Source: an uncultured Acinetobacter sp. (GTDB taxonomy: Bacteria; Pseudomonadota; Gammaproteobacteria; Pseudomonadales; Moraxellaceae). From it: a stretch of 64,000 nucleotides of DNA. The position numbers were made by a program, and so were the translations under genes. A model generated the notes under the pieces. It was not told the origin of the DNA. It saw only the letters and a list, made by a program, of their open reading frames with translations, and searched no databases. Location: the NCBI RefSeq assembly GCF_947493735.1, contig NZ_CANLSL010000003.1:82903-146902 (forward strand), in the 5' to 3' direction. Positions within the stretch are counted from its first letter, which is position 1; every line of letters begins with the position of its first letter. Below, piece after piece: positions 47,899-58,043 of this stretch.

Positions 47899-49005
47899 AT
47901 GTCGCTGTCGCGTTTGAATATTTTGGTATTATCCCTATCGGTGGGCGTTTCAGCTGCTTTGGTTGGGTGTAATAGCAACCCAAGCAAAGTTACGGACACA
48001 GGACCAAAATCGAGCGAACAAGCCTACTATGAAAAGGCACAAAAAGCTTTAGAACGTGGGCAATATACCGAAGCAGGCGAACAACTCCAAGCTTTAGACA
48101 CTTATTTTCCAACTGGACGTTATACACAACAAGCTCAACTTGATTTGATGTATACACGCTTTAAGCAATCAGACTACCCTGCTGCGATCACTTTGGCAGA
48201 GCGTTTTATTCGACTCCATCCACAGCACCCGCAAGTAGACTATGCCTACTATGTACGTGGCGTATCGAACATGGAGCAAAATTACGACGGTCTACTTCGC
48301 TATACCTCACTCAAACAAGCGCATCGTGATACCAGTTATTTAAAAGTTGCTTATCAAAACTTCTCTGACTTTATTCGCCGTTTTCCAAGTAGTAAATATG
48401 CGGTGGATGCTGCACAGCGTATGCAGTTTATCGGTGAAGAGCTTGCCGAAAGCGAAATGAATATTGCACGTTACAACATCGAACGTAAAGCATGGGTTGC
48501 TGCGATTCAACGTAGTCGTTGGGTACTCGAATACTATCCACAAGTCCCTCAAACTCCTGAAGCGATTGCAACGATTGCTTATGGCTATGATCAACTTGGT
48601 GATACGGCAACTGCAAATCAATATAAAGAATTGCTCCAAGCCAACTATCCAGGTTTATTAAAAAATAATGGCGAAGTGAACTTACGTGCTGCACGTAATG
48701 AAGCCAGTATCGTCAATAAACTGACGCTAGGTATTGTGGGACGTTCTGCAAAAAACACCTACGCAACCGAATCAAATATGAGCACATCAACAAATTCAAC
48801 GATTGAAGCTTCTGATAAAAATAATCAGCGTAGTTTGATGAACCGTTTAAGCTTTGGTTTACTCGGTGAAGATGATCAGGCGACAACTAAAAATGCTGAA
48901 ATTGAAAGCACTGAAACACAAAGCAGTGAAATTGAACCTCCTGAAGTTGAAGCAACCGCAGAAACTTCATCCACCGATGCTGACGCAGAAGCAACTGCTG
49001 AATAA
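47899..49005 (+). CDS. bamD: Outer-membrane protein assembly factor BamD
   Basis: Essential lipoprotein of the BAM complex that folds outer-membrane proteins. Lipobox LVGC with Cys24; five TPR-like repeats over about 40-255 (AYYEKAQKALERGQYTEAGEQL onward). The family domain ends near 260, but here about 108 more residues follow: two copies of an NKLTLGIVG / NRLSFGLLG motif (273-281 and 315-323) in a Thr/Glu/Asp-rich linker and acidic tail. E. coli BamD is about 245 residues. A GAGGAG ribosome site is present. Confidence 0.96.
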   Translation: MSLSRLNILVLSLSVGVSAALVGCNSNPSKVTDTGPKSSEQAYYEKAQKALERGQYTEAGEQLQALDTYFPTGRYTQQAQLDLMYTRFKQSDYPAAITLAERFIRLHPQHPQVDYAYYVRGVSNMEQNYDGLLRYTSLKQAHRDTSYLKVAYQNFSDFIRRFPSSKYAVDAAQRMQFIGEELAESEMNIARYNIERKAWVAAIQRSRWVLEYYPQVPQTPEAIATIAYGYDQLGDTATANQYKELLQANYPGLLKNNGEVNLRAARNEASIVNKLTLGIVGRSAKNTYATESNMSTSTNSTIEASDKNNQRSLMNRLSFGLLGEDDQATTKNAEIESTETQSSEIEPPEVEATAETSSTDADAEATAE

Positions 49006-49025
49006 CTTGTACACATAATTTTAAT

Positions 49026-49060
49026 CAAAAATCCCTGAACAACATGTTTGGGGATTTTTT
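49026..49060 (+). terminator. Terminator of bamD
   Basis: AAAATCCC and GGGATTTT pair around a loop and are followed by T; about 20 bases after the stop. Confidence 0.8.
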
Positions 49061-49161
49061 AATACAACAATCTCTGTACGGTCCCTCTTGCATTTCAACA
49101 TTGAGCTCGCCACAATTGACTCAGCAAATTTTAATTTTTTACAAACTTCAAAGTAAACACT

Positions 49162-51105
49162 ATGGCAATTCCACAGCATACGATTGATCAAATCCTCGAT
49201 CGCACGGATATTGTCGAATTGATTAACCAACGGGTCAAACTGAAAAAAACAGGTCGTACCTATTCAGGCTGTTGTCCTTTTCATCAAGAAAAAACACCGT
49301 CATTCCACGTCTACCGTGATAAAGCTTATTATCACTGCTTTGGTTGCCAAGCCAATGGTAATGCCATCAGGTTCTTGATGGAAATTGACAATCGTCCTTT
49401 CATTGATGTGATGAAAGACTTGGCACAACATGCAGGCATCGAATTACCCAAAGATAACTTTGCTGCAAAATCAGCGACGTATAAACGGCAACCACAACAA
49501 ACCAAGCCTGCTCAAAATAAAAAATTAAATAATAAAACAGATGAGCAAACTCCAGCAAATGCTCATCCTAACGATCAAATCGGCAATGAGCCAAACTTTG
49601 ATGCGCATCGAGACGTCGATCAACACTTTGATCAATATCTCCCTGACTCATTTTTTTATCCTGACGACGCACACTTCGATTTTCATCAACAAGGGTTACA
49701 AGAACAACCTCAAGAAGCCAGTCTGTATGATTTGCTTGAAGCAGTCGCAAGCTATTATCAACAACAGCTTAAACAAGCGCCACATGCACAAAATTACTTT
49801 CAAAATCGAGGACTCAGCCAAGACACCTTAGACAATTGGCGTTTAGGCTATGCACCGACAGATTGGCAACATTTAGAACAAGCCTTTCCGCAAGACATCG
49901 AAGGCTTAAAACTGGTTGGCTTAATCCGTGAAAGTGATCAAGGTCGTCAATTCAATCTACTGCGTGATCGAGTCATTTTCCCAATTCGAGATGCCAAAGG
50001 GCGTGTGGTCGGTTTCGGTGGTCGTGCCTTAAACGACGAGATCAAACCGAAATACATAAACTCGCCTGACTCCGAAATCTTCCATAAAAATCAATTGCTA
50101 TATGGTTTATATGAAGGCCGAAAAGCCAAAGCAGAACAGTGGCTGATGGTCGAAGGCTATATGGACGTGATTGCTTTACATCAATCAGGCATTCATGGTG
50201 CAGTTGCGACTTTGGGTACAGCAAGTAATGCAGAGCATTTAAATATTTTATTTCGGCAAAATAACAGCTTAACACTTGCCTTCGATGGGGATAGCGCAGG
50301 TCAAAAAGCCGCATGGCGTACTTTAGAAATCGCCCTGCCATTGCTTGAAGATGGTCGTCAATTGCACTTCTTTATCCTACCTGACCAACATGATCCTGAT
50401 TCATTGATTCAAAGCATTGGACAAGAAGCCTTTTTAGAAAAACTCGGGCAATCGCCATTATTATCCGACTTTCTCTATGCACAGCTAACTCAACGCTTTG
50501 ATATCACCTCACCCGAAGGCAAAGGGCAAGTGATGGGCGAGTTACGCCAACTTAGCCAACAATTACCCAATGGGTCGTATAAATACCTACTCTCTCAATC
50601 ATTTAAAGATCGGCTTGGTTTTGGTCGTCGTAACGCCGAAGCCAATAGCAATGACTTAAATCTAAGCTTTGGCGGGATTGATCATAGTCAACTTTTAATG
50701 GTCTTGTTATTACATTTTCCAAAGTTGTATAAAGCATTTGAAACCTTGCGAGCTTTACTCCCTGAACAGTCTTTGATTAAACATTTTTTAGACACTTTAG
50801 ATCGTATTGAAGAACAATTGCCACATGATGTCGAGGTGTGTCGGGTCTTCGTGCTTGGCGCATGTAGTCATCTTCACCCACAGCTTTTACCGCTACTCAA
50901 TAAAATCCAACTCTCACAGCTTGGCATGGATCACCCTGAAGATATTAATAAACATGCTGAAGATTTATATCATCGCTTACAAGTTGAGTTTTTGCGCAAA
51001 AAATTAAAACAACCTGCATCAATTAAAGAAATGCACAATCTCAAACAACAACTCAATGATGCGTATAAACAACTGAGTCGTTCTGAAATTCGAGTGGAGT
51101 ATTAA
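49162..51105 (+). CDS. dnaG: DNA primase
   Basis: Synthesises RNA primers at the replication fork. Zinc-binding domain: Cys38, His41, Cys59, Cys62 in CCPFHQEKTPSFHV...YYHCFGCQ. The TOPRIM/RNA polymerase domain contains FPIRDAKGRVVGFGGRAL, VEGYMDVIALH and AFDGDSAGQKAAWR. A C-terminal helicase-binding region follows. The linker between zinc and polymerase domains (about 101-185) is long and rich in Gln, Asn, Asp and His. No rpsU-rpoD macromolecular-synthesis operon surrounds it. Confidence 0.97.
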   Translation: MAIPQHTIDQILDRTDIVELINQRVKLKKTGRTYSGCCPFHQEKTPSFHVYRDKAYYHCFGCQANGNAIRFLMEIDNRPFIDVMKDLAQHAGIELPKDNFAAKSATYKRQPQQTKPAQNKKLNNKTDEQTPANAHPNDQIGNEPNFDAHRDVDQHFDQYLPDSFFYPDDAHFDFHQQGLQEQPQEASLYDLLEAVASYYQQQLKQAPHAQNYFQNRGLSQDTLDNWRLGYAPTDWQHLEQAFPQDIEGLKLVGLIRESDQGRQFNLLRDRVIFPIRDAKGRVVGFGGRALNDEIKPKYINSPDSEIFHKNQLLYGLYEGRKAKAEQWLMVEGYMDVIALHQSGIHGAVATLGTASNAEHLNILFRQNNSLTLAFDGDSAGQKAAWRTLEIALPLLEDGRQLHFFILPDQHDPDSLIQSIGQEAFLEKLGQSPLLSDFLYAQLTQRFDITSPEGKGQVMGELRQLSQQLPNGSYKYLLSQSFKDRLGFGRRNAEANSNDLNLSFGGIDHSQLLMVLLLHFPKLYKAFETLRALLPEQSLIKHFLDTLDRIEEQLPHDVEVCRVFVLGACSHLHPQLLPLLNKIQLSQLGMDHPEDINKHAEDLYHRLQVEFLRKKLKQPASIKEMHNLKQQLNDAYKQLSRSEIRVEY

Positions 51106-51106
51106 T

Positions 51107-51380
51107 AAACCCTCCCTACCCTCCCTTATTAAGGGAGGGAACTCCCCCCCTAATAAGTAATGCTGATCAGTTAAGCGTAATTTCATTATTACTGATTAAA
51201 AAATCTCCCCCTTGCGAAACAATGTTTCTCATCTTTGAAAAAGAGGGGAACACCATTGAATTCAACACTGTATTGAATGTCTAAATACTCCCTCCTTTGA
51301 AAAAGGAGGGGTGGGGAGGATTAATAATGCTTAGCTGACTGACATTACCCCTAATAAGGGGAGGTTGGGTGGGGTTTGTT
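51107..51380. repeat. Cluster of REP-like palindromic repeats between dnaG and hemA
   Basis: At least four related units in 275 bases: CCCTCCCTT-ATT-AAGGGAGGG (51119-51139); a degenerate one with CCCCCTT...AAGAGGGG (about 51215-51247); CCCTCCTTTGAAAAAGGAGGG followed by GTGGGG (51290-51317); and CCCCTAATAAGGGG followed by AGGTTGGGTGGGGTTT (51348-51376). The last has the same tail as the smpB repeat. They fill the region between two converging genes and could act as terminators; no coding frame is present. Confidence 0.85.
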
Positions 51381-51437
51381 TAAAAAGATTCTTTTGATGA
51401 AAAACTTTATGCATTATTTTTCATCAAGTTCAAATAT

Positions 51438-52733
51438 TTATTTCTTATTTAAATCTTTCAGCGTTCGAGCATGTTGCTTAATATCTAATACGGTTTGATT
51501 AAGCCATTCAAAATGCGTTGGATCTTCTGATTTTGCGGCTTCTCGGAAAAGCTTTGAGGGAATATGAAGCATTTTATTCGTCAGTCGATAAGACATTGCT
51601 TCCAATAATGCTTCAGGTTCAGCACCTTGTTTGAGCTGTTCTAACGCGAACTCAAGCTCTGCCTGACGTTGTTGTTCTGCAACTTCACGATAATGGTGAA
51701 TTTCACGCCCTGCTTGATGAATCTTTTCATTGATGACGAACTGCGAAGCCAGTTGCGATACCATGACTTCAGCGTCTAAAGCGGCTTGACGACGCTGCAC
51801 CATATTTTCATCAATGACCGATTGTAAGTCATCAACACCATACAGATAAATGCCGTCGAGCTTATTGACCTTATCATCTATATCTCGTGGTACAGCCAAA
51901 TCAACCATCAGCATCGGCTGATATTTACGCTGTTTTAAGGCTTTTTTGACATCATCATAATGAATCACTTGATGCAAACTGCCTGTGCAACTCGACACCA
52001 CATCCGCACGGTGTAACTGCATTGCCAATTGATCAAAATCAACCACTTCAACAGCGACACGTGCACCGAGCTCTTGTGCAAGATTTTCTGCACGTTGTCG
52101 AGTGCGATTGCAAATAATGATTTTTGCCACACCCATTTCAGCCAAATGCTTTGCAACTAAGCTATTCATCTCGCCTGCTGCAACGATCATGACAGTGAGT
52201 TCAGACACATGGCTAAAGACTTGTGACGCAAGTTGTGCCACCGCATAGCCCATCGAAATGGCATGTTCACCGACAGCTGTTTCGGTGCGTACTCGTTTCG
52301 CCGCATAAAAGGCAAACTCGAATAAGCGATTGAGATTGGTAGACACCACATCATTGTCTTTGGCGAGTTGCAGTGCAGATTTGACCTGACCTAAGATTTG
52401 TGGCTCGCCAAGCATCAGAGAATCTAGTCCGCCTGCGACCCGCATCAGATGCGTCATGGCTTGCACATCTTCATAGCGATATACATGTTGTAACAGCGTC
52501 TTGACCTCAAAACCATTAGACTGCGCTAACCAATTCAGCACTTGGTCGGGCTGTTCGGTCATCGCATAGACTTCTGTGCGGTTACAGGTCGATACCACGA
52601 CCAGATCATTGAGGTCGGGGTGATTTTGGTTTTGAGCAAAGAGCGCACGCAAGCGTTCAGCATTGAATGCGATTTTTTCTCGCATCTGCACGGAAGCTGT
52701 ATGGTGATTGACGCCGATCGCAACAAAATTCAT
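51438..52733 (-). CDS. hemA: Glutamyl-tRNA reductase
   Basis: First step of C5 heme synthesis: reduces glutamyl-tRNA to glutamate-1-semialdehyde. [33 protein letters not shown] (catalytic Cys) and [10 protein letters not shown] are hallmark motifs; the NADPH domain has [17 protein letters not shown], with Ala replacing the usual second Gly (canonically GAGE), and the C-terminal dimerisation helices follow. Start at 52733, giving 431 residues. Divergent from the TPR-lolB-ispE unit with 57 bases between starts. Confidence 0.96.
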   Translation of the reverse strand: MNFVAIGVNHHTASVQMREKIAFNAERLRALFAQNQNHPDLNDLVVVSTCNRTEVYAMTEQPDQVLNWLAQSNGFEVKTLLQHVYRYEDVQAMTHLMRVAGGLDSLMLGEPQILGQVKSALQLAKDNDVVSTNLNRLFEFAFYAAKRVRTETAVGEHAISMGYAVAQLASQVFSHVSELTVMIVAAGEMNSLVAKHLAEMGVAKIIICNRTRQRAENLAQELGARVAVEVVDFDQLAMQLHRADVVSSCTGSLHQVIHYDDVKKALKQRKYQPMLMVDLAVPRDIDDKVNKLDGIYLYGVDDLQSVIDENMVQRRQAALDAEVMVSQLASQFVINEKIHQAGREIHHYREVAEQQRQAELEFALEQLKQGAEPEALLEAMSYRLTNKMLHIPSKLFREAAKSEDPTHFEWLNQTVLDIKQHARTLKDLNKK

Positions 52734-52790
52734 AGCACTTCTTGAATCAGCAAAGTTGTGATAAAAAGATAGACATAAATGAAATAAACC

Positions 52791-54761
52791 ATGACCCAAA
52801 ATGTGGACTTCATGCCAGATAATCTAGCGCAAAATGACTCGTTGCAAAAACGCAAAGCGCAAGAAAAGCCTGTACAAAACAGGTGGCTACGCTTCGCAAA
52901 AAAGCATTCTATCACATTCCTGATTTTAGGAAGTATAGCCTATGCGTCATATTCTTGGGCTGAAAATAAATCAATCAAAAATATTGCAAAAACAAATCAA
53001 GAACCGAGTCTACAACAGCTCGTTAACGATCATTCAAATTCAGAACAACGGATTGCGCAAGAAGAACAACCTGCGGAACAAATGAAAGCCCGTGGGCAAG
53101 CGAATAGTGTTGTAGGCAGTGGAAATTTAAATACAAATAATGCAAATGAAGACAACATTTTTCTGCCCGTCTTTGTTGCCGAATTTGCGCTCAGCCAAGA
53201 TCAAGTTGAAGAGTCTTTGACTATTTATCAGGCTTTGGTCGATGAATATAATCAACCGATGATCAATGAGCGTGCTTTAGATTTGGCACTCAAAGCAAAT
53301 GATATTCCAAGAGCATTGTATATCGCCAAAGTTTGGGTAGAACGCTATCCCGAAGATACCCCTGCGCTGTTTTATTTGGCGCATTTATCCTTGCGTGCGA
53401 AGCAATATGAACTTTCGGCAAAAACCCTTGATCGCATCTTACAGCTTGACCCGAATGCCAATATCGAAGGTATCTTGGCAGGGATTTATCCTGAATCTGC
53501 CGAAGCACGTCAAGAAATGTTAAATGCGTTAAATTCGGTGGATAAAAAGCAAAATCCATCCTTATTGGTCATGATCGCAGGTTTGGAAGCTGAAAATCAG
53601 CAATTCGAATCTGCACTTCACAAAGTCAATCTTGCCCTCAAACAACGCCCTCGTGTGCCGAGTTTTATTATTCTTAAAGCGAAATTATATCTTGCCTCAA
53701 ATCAAGAATCCCGTGCCATGCGTTGGCTATCATGGAAAAGTTTTTTTCAGGACACTCCTGATGTTGATCTTTATCAGGTTCAACATTTATTAAAGAACAA
53801 TCAAACAGATAAAGCACTCCGCAAACTGCGTCGCATGGTACGTAAATACCCTGACCATGAACAATTACTGTTTCTTGCAGGGATTACCAGTATTGATGCT
53901 AAGCAATATCAGAATGCAGGCAATTATTTAAAACGGCTACAAAACTCTGCGCAGTATCAAGACCAAGCTAATTATTATTTGGCAGTCAGTGCAGAGCGCA
54001 ATCAGGAAATTGAACAAGCGATCAAACTGTATAAAGCAGTCGATGGCAATCTCTACCCTGTCGCACGAAAAAATTTGACCAGTTTGTATTTAAAGCACAA
54101 TCGTTCCACGGAAGCGATCCAACTACTCACTCAAGAACGTGTCAGCCACCCAAGCCACTCTAGTTTTCTCTATCAACTGCAAGCGCAGATTTTGCAAAGT
54201 ATAGGAAATTCTTCACAAGCTCTGACGTTACTTGACGAAGCTTTGCAACAAAACCCAAATGATGCCGAGTTGATTTATAGTCAGGTACTCTTGCTCGATC
54301 CATTTAAAGATCGTGATCGCTTAGATTTTGCATTAAATAAACTGTTAGAAATTGAGCCGAATAGCCCAACTTTTTTAAACGCTTATGCTTACACTTTGGC
54401 ACAGCAAAACCGCAAACTTGATCTTGCACGTCGTTATGTCGAACAAGCTTTAGTCTATGCACCACAACAAGCCTCCATATTAGATACACTTGGTTACGTG
54501 GCGTACTTGCAAAGCGATTATGATGTTGCAGTGCAGGCATTGGCGCAGGCATATCAACTTGCACCTAGCTTAGGCATTGGTATGCGCTATGCCAAAGCAT
54601 TGTATATTCGAGGTGATGTTGATCGCTTTAATCAACTCTATCGTGATCTAAAAACAGCACACCCTGATGCGACTGAGCTTGATCAATTGCTTGAGTTTAA
54701 TGCGCCAAATCTTTCACCAGATCTGTCTAAATCTTTTACGACACATTTACAACATTCTTAA
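52791..54761 (+). CDS. TPR-repeat membrane-anchored protein
   Basis: A 656-residue protein with a short N-terminal cytoplasmic tail, one membrane helix ([17 protein letters not shown], about 40-57), a disordered Gln/Asn-rich stretch to about 120 and then many TPR repeats over 130-620 ([54 protein letters not shown]). The topology suggests a periplasmic scaffold. It sits directly before lolB as the corresponding TPR gene does in Pseudomonas relatives. A downstream start at 52812 with GGA upstream is possible. Confidence 0.88.
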   Translation: MTQNVDFMPDNLAQNDSLQKRKAQEKPVQNRWLRFAKKHSITFLILGSIAYASYSWAENKSIKNIAKTNQEPSLQQLVNDHSNSEQRIAQEEQPAEQMKARGQANSVVGSGNLNTNNANEDNIFLPVFVAEFALSQDQVEESLTIYQALVDEYNQPMINERALDLALKANDIPRALYIAKVWVERYPEDTPALFYLAHLSLRAKQYELSAKTLDRILQLDPNANIEGILAGIYPESAEARQEMLNALNSVDKKQNPSLLVMIAGLEAENQQFESALHKVNLALKQRPRVPSFIILKAKLYLASNQESRAMRWLSWKSFFQDTPDVDLYQVQHLLKNNQTDKALRKLRRMVRKYPDHEQLLFLAGITSIDAKQYQNAGNYLKRLQNSAQYQDQANYYLAVSAERNQEIEQAIKLYKAVDGNLYPVARKNLTSLYLKHNRSTEAIQLLTQERVSHPSHSSFLYQLQAQILQSIGNSSQALTLLDEALQQNPNDAELIYSQVLLLDPFKDRDRLDFALNKLLEIEPNSPTFLNAYAYTLAQQNRKLDLARRYVEQALVYAPQQASILDTLGYVAYLQSDYDVAVQALAQAYQLAPSLGIGMRYAKALYIRGDVDRFNQLYRDLKTAHPDATELDQLLEFNAPNLSPDLSKSFTTHLQHS

Positions 54762-54775
54762 AACGAGTATTTCCC

Positions 54776-55351
54776 TTGATCAATTTACGTATTTCTAGCC
54801 TGCTTTTGTGTTTAAGTTTAACTGGTCTAGTTGGTTGTCAAACGATTAAAACTGCGCCATCAATTCCTGCCAATAGCAACGTGCCAAGTGCAGAACAATT
54901 TAAAATCACTGGAAAAATCGGTGTCCGCACACCAAAACAAAATGGTTCAGCATTTTACGGTTGGACACAAGTTGGCGATCAATTCGCCATTGATCTAACT
55001 GGTGCGCTTGGCATTGGGCAAACTTCGATTCGAGGTCAAACAGGCGATGTCACACTCACCAGTAGCAAGACAGGGACGATCAAAGCAGAAACACCTGAAG
55101 AATTACTCTTTAAAGCTACAGGTTGGCAAGCGCCAATTACGCACCTCATCTCCTGGGTGAATGGTCAAGCCGTGACTTCATCAGCAAAGACCGAAAAAGA
55201 TGCACAAGGACGCAATCAATCCATTCAAGAAGGCGGTTGGTCGGCGACATTGCATTATGAAAATGAATCTGCAAAATATCCAAACAAACTCAATTTAATT
55301 GATGATGCGCAAGAAAACCGTGTGACCCTAACCATTCAAAGCCGTGAATAA
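54776..55351 (+). CDS. lolB: Outer-membrane lipoprotein LolB
   Basis: Receives lipoproteins from LolA and inserts them in the outer membrane. Signal LRISSLLLCLSLTGLVGC with lipobox LVGC; the body has FKITGKIGVRTPKQNGSAFYGWTQ and GATGWQAPITHLISWVNG-type LolB blocks (here KATGWQAPITHLISWV). The start is an uncommon TTG 14 bases after the TPR gene stop, without a strong ribosome site, so coupling to the upstream gene is likely. 191 residues is normal. Confidence 0.93.
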   Translation: MINLRISSLLLCLSLTGLVGCQTIKTAPSIPANSNVPSAEQFKITGKIGVRTPKQNGSAFYGWTQVGDQFAIDLTGALGIGQTSIRGQTGDVTLTSSKTGTIKAETPEELLFKATGWQAPITHLISWVNGQAVTSSAKTEKDAQGRNQSIQEGGWSATLHYENESAKYPNKLNLIDDAQENRVTLTIQSRE

Positions 55352-55378
55352 ATTTTGAAAATATAACTTTTAAGGAGT

Positions 55379-55440
55379 TTTAGGGGCAAAGCCCCTAAGT
55401 TTACCCCGCCCCACCAGTCGTCAAAGGCGACTGGTGGGCA
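55379..55440. repeat. Two GC-rich hairpins downstream of lolB
   Basis: TAGGGGC-AAA-GCCCCTA (55381-55397) then an 11-bp stem CCCACCAGTCG / CGACTGGTGGG (55410-55438). The block is much more GC-rich than its surroundings and looks like a dispersed element. Confidence 0.65.
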
Positions 55441-55442
55441 AC

Positions 55443-55483
55443 ATGAAATTAACGTGTAAATCGTATCCTTAATTTCATTTTTT
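55443..55483 (+). terminator. Probable terminator of the TPR-lolB unit
   Basis: ATGAAATTAA and TTAATTTCAT pair across a 16-base loop and are followed by five T. Confidence 0.6.
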
Positions 55484-55561
55484 AATGTGTATAGATATTC
55501 ATTGCTTTTGTAGATTAAGATACTTTGTCAATTCACTTTAGTAAGCTTCATCGCCCTTCAT

Positions 55562-56467
55562 ATGTCTGAGAATCTCTTTTCACCGATTTGCGTCCCCTCA
55601 CCTGCCAAGTTGAATCTGTTTTTACACATCACAGGACAGCGAGAGAATGGCTATCATGAGTTGCAAACCATATTTCAGTTGATTGATTTACATGATGATA
55701 TTTATTTTCAGGTCAATCAAAGTGATGCGATTACACTTAGTGATGCCAATGCCGTCGATGTGGCAATAGAAAAGAATTTGATCTACCGTGCAGCGATTGC
55801 GATTAAACCCTTTGCTCAACTTGCACATGCAGGTTGTGAGATTCGATTGGATAAACGCATACCGATGGGCGCAGGTCTAGGCGGTGGTTCATCCAATGCA
55901 GCGACGACATTATTAATTTTAAATGAATTGTGGCAATGTCATCTCTCACAACAACAGCTCATTGAAATTGGTACGATGCTAGGTGCAGACGTGCCAATTT
56001 TCATCGTGGGGAAAAATGCTTGGGCGGAAGGCATCGGTGAAATCATCACACCGATTAACGACTTGCCAAGTCAGCAATTTGTCATTATCAAACCTGACTG
56101 TTTTATCAGCACTCAATCGTTATTTTCTCAAAAATCATTGACAAGAAATACAAAGCCCTCTAAATTTGCCGCCTATCAACAGAATCCAAGTCTGTTCGGG
56201 AACAATTTTGAGCGACTCGCTCGGGAGCTGTACCCACCAGTTGATCAAGCTTTTCAGTATTTGAATCAATACGGTCAAGCCAAACTTACTGGTACAGGAG
56301 CTTGTGTATTTCTTGAGTTTGCGCATGATGTACAAACCATTGGTGTTGATGTACAAGCGATTGCAGATAATGCACCTTTTCAGGCTTATCTTGCAAAAAG
56401 CTTAAACGCATCGCCAGTATTTGACTACATTGGTGCTGATTCAAGTGATTCTAGATCATTGATTTAA
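55562..56467 (+). CDS. ispE: 4-diphosphocytidyl-2-C-methyl-D-erythritol kinase
   Basis: GHMP kinase of the MEP isoprenoid pathway. N-terminal SPAKLNLFLHITGQRENGYHELQTIFQ, ATP loop PMGAGLGGGSSNAATTL and C-terminal KLTGTGACVFLEF are the three family motifs. 301 residues is somewhat longer than E. coli (283) through a C-terminal tail. It lies between lolB and a tRNA-Gln array, the standard gammaproteobacterial neighbourhood of prs. Confidence 0.96.
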   Translation: MSENLFSPICVPSPAKLNLFLHITGQRENGYHELQTIFQLIDLHDDIYFQVNQSDAITLSDANAVDVAIEKNLIYRAAIAIKPFAQLAHAGCEIRLDKRIPMGAGLGGGSSNAATTLLILNELWQCHLSQQQLIEIGTMLGADVPIFIVGKNAWAEGIGEIITPINDLPSQQFVIIKPDCFISTQSLFSQKSLTRNTKPSKFAAYQQNPSLFGNNFERLARELYPPVDQAFQYLNQYGQAKLTGTGACVFLEFAHDVQTIGVDVQAIADNAPFQAYLAKSLNASPVFDYIGADSSDSRSLI

Positions 56468-56510
56468 ACAATATTGATTTTCAAATCAATCGCTTTAAAT
56501 CAGGAAAGTT

Positions 56511-56585
56511 AGGGGCGTCGCCAAGTGGTAAGGCAGCGGGTTTTGATCTCGCCATCCGTTGGTTCGAATCCAGCCGCCCCTGCCA
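56511..56585 (+). tRNA. tRNA-Gln(TTG), copy 1
   Basis: 75 bases. Acceptor AGGGGCG/CGCCCCT; anticodon stem GCGGG/CTCGC with loop TTTTGAT, anticodon TTG; T loop TTCGAAT; CCA encoded. Identical to the other two copies. Confidence 0.97.
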
Positions 56586-56670
56586 TTATTTTTCAATTTG
56601 ATTTAGTCCACCGCGTTGAAATACTGAAGCTATAGAACTCGGTTTTTCTGATTGATATTACTTATGCTAT

Positions 56671-56745
56671 AGGGGCGTCGCCAAGTGGTAAGGCAGCGGG
56701 TTTTGATCTCGCCATCCGTTGGTTCGAATCCAGCCGCCCCTGCCA
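56671..56745 (+). tRNA. tRNA-Gln(TTG), copy 2
   Basis: Identical to copy 1; separated from it by an 85-base unrelated spacer. Confidence 0.97.
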
Positions 56746-56831
56746 TTTTTAATGATGTTTTCTAAATATTTTTCTACATTTACAAGCATCTTTAAAACGC
56801 ATAAGTCATCTTTCGCACAAGCCAATCATGA

Positions 56832-56858
56832 TTGACAAATTGATGATTTCGCTATAAA
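56832..56858 (+). promoter_or_regulatory. Candidate promoter before tRNA-Gln copy 3
   Basis: TTGACA and TATAAA with a 15-base spacer, which is short. It lies 13 bases before the third tRNA and could also feed prs. Confidence 0.4.
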
Positions 56859-56871
56859 GTGCACACGCATT

Positions 56872-56946
56872 AGGGGCGTCGCCAAGTGGTAAGGCAGCGG
56901 GTTTTGATCTCGCCATCCGTTGGTTCGAATCCAGCCGCCCCTGCCA
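56872..56946 (+). tRNA. tRNA-Gln(TTG), copy 3
   Basis: Identical to copies 1 and 2. It ends 44 bases before the prs start with no terminator between. Confidence 0.97.
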
Positions 56947-56990
56947 TTATTTTATACTTCTTATCCAGCCAAACACATTAAGGGTCCCAC

Positions 56991-57944
56991 ATGCCCAATC
57001 TTGTCGTTTTTAGTGGAAACGCGCATCCACAATTCGCCCATAAAGTTGTTAGCCACCTTCATATTCCTTTGGGTTCAGCTCAAGTTGCCACTTTTTCTGA
57101 CGGTGAAATTTCTATTGAAATCACTGAAAATGTTCGTGGTAAAGATGTCTTTATCGTGCAGCCAACTTGTGCACCAACTAATGACAACTTAATGGAAATC
57201 TTGGTCATGGCAGATGCGTTACGCCGCTCTAGTGCGGGTCGTATTACTGCGGTGATCCCTTACTTTGGCTATGCTCGTCAAGACCGTCGTCCACGTTCTG
57301 CACGTGTACCGATTACTGCAAAAGTGGTTGCAGATATGCTCACTACAGTCGGTATTGATCGTGTCGTAATGATCGACTTGCATGCCGATCAGATTCAAGG
57401 TTTCTTTGATATTCCAGTAGATAACATCTACGGTACGCCAGTACTTTTGGCGGACTTACGTCAACAGCAATATCACAACCTTGTTGTGGTTTCTCCTGAC
57501 GTGGGTGGTGTCGTCCGTGCACGTGCAGTTGCTAAGCAAATGGGGGACATTGACCTTGCAATCATTGACAAACGTCGTCAAAAAGCCAATGAATCTCAAG
57601 TGATGCACTTGATCGGTGATGTCAAAGACCGTGATTGTGTGATCGTCGATGATATGGTCGATACTGCAGGAACATTGTGCAAAGCTGCTGAGGCACTGAA
57701 ACAATTTGGCGCACGCCGTGTTGTTGCCTATGCAACGCATCCTGTTTTATCAGGCAAAGCCATTGAAAATTTAAAGAACTCTGTAATTGATGAACTGGTG
57801 GTCACTGACACTATTCCGCTCTCTCCTGAAGTTCAAGACTTACCGAATATTCGTCAAGTATCAGTGTCGTCCATGGTGGCTGAAACCATCCGACGCATCA
57901 ATAATGAAGAATCTATTAGCGCAATGTTCGATAGTTATATATAA
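56991..57944 (+). CDS. prs: Ribose-phosphate pyrophosphokinase
   Basis: Makes PRPP for nucleotide, His and Trp synthesis. [35 protein letters not shown] (flexible and ATP sites), [18 protein letters not shown] and the PRPP-binding [15 protein letters not shown] are all canonical. 317 residues. AAGGGTCC is the ribosome site. The close third tRNA-Gln without a terminator suggests a shared transcript. Confidence 0.97.
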   Translation: MPNLVVFSGNAHPQFAHKVVSHLHIPLGSAQVATFSDGEISIEITENVRGKDVFIVQPTCAPTNDNLMEILVMADALRRSSAGRITAVIPYFGYARQDRRPRSARVPITAKVVADMLTTVGIDRVVMIDLHADQIQGFFDIPVDNIYGTPVLLADLRQQQYHNLVVVSPDVGGVVRARAVAKQMGDIDLAIIDKRRQKANESQVMHLIGDVKDRDCVIVDDMVDTAGTLCKAAEALKQFGARRVVAYATHPVLSGKAIENLKNSVIDELVVTDTIPLSPEVQDLPNIRQVSVSSMVAETIRRINNEESISAMFDSYI

Positions 57945-57959
57945 TATTGCGCTTTCGAG

Positions 57960-57989
57960 CCCAATGAATCTCGATTCATTGGGTTTTTT
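57960..57989 (+). terminator. Terminator of prs
   Basis: CCCAATGAAT-CTCG-ATTCATTGGG followed by TTTTTT. Confidence 0.93.
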
Positions 57990-58043
57990 ATCGTTGAATT
58001 GGTCGCAAATTCAACATGTCATTCACTTTTTGAGGATATCTCA

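Noticed and set aside
51210..51320. Repeat cluster as a small protein or sRNA gene
   Set aside because: No open frame, and the hairpins match a dispersed repeat family; no promoter was recognised.
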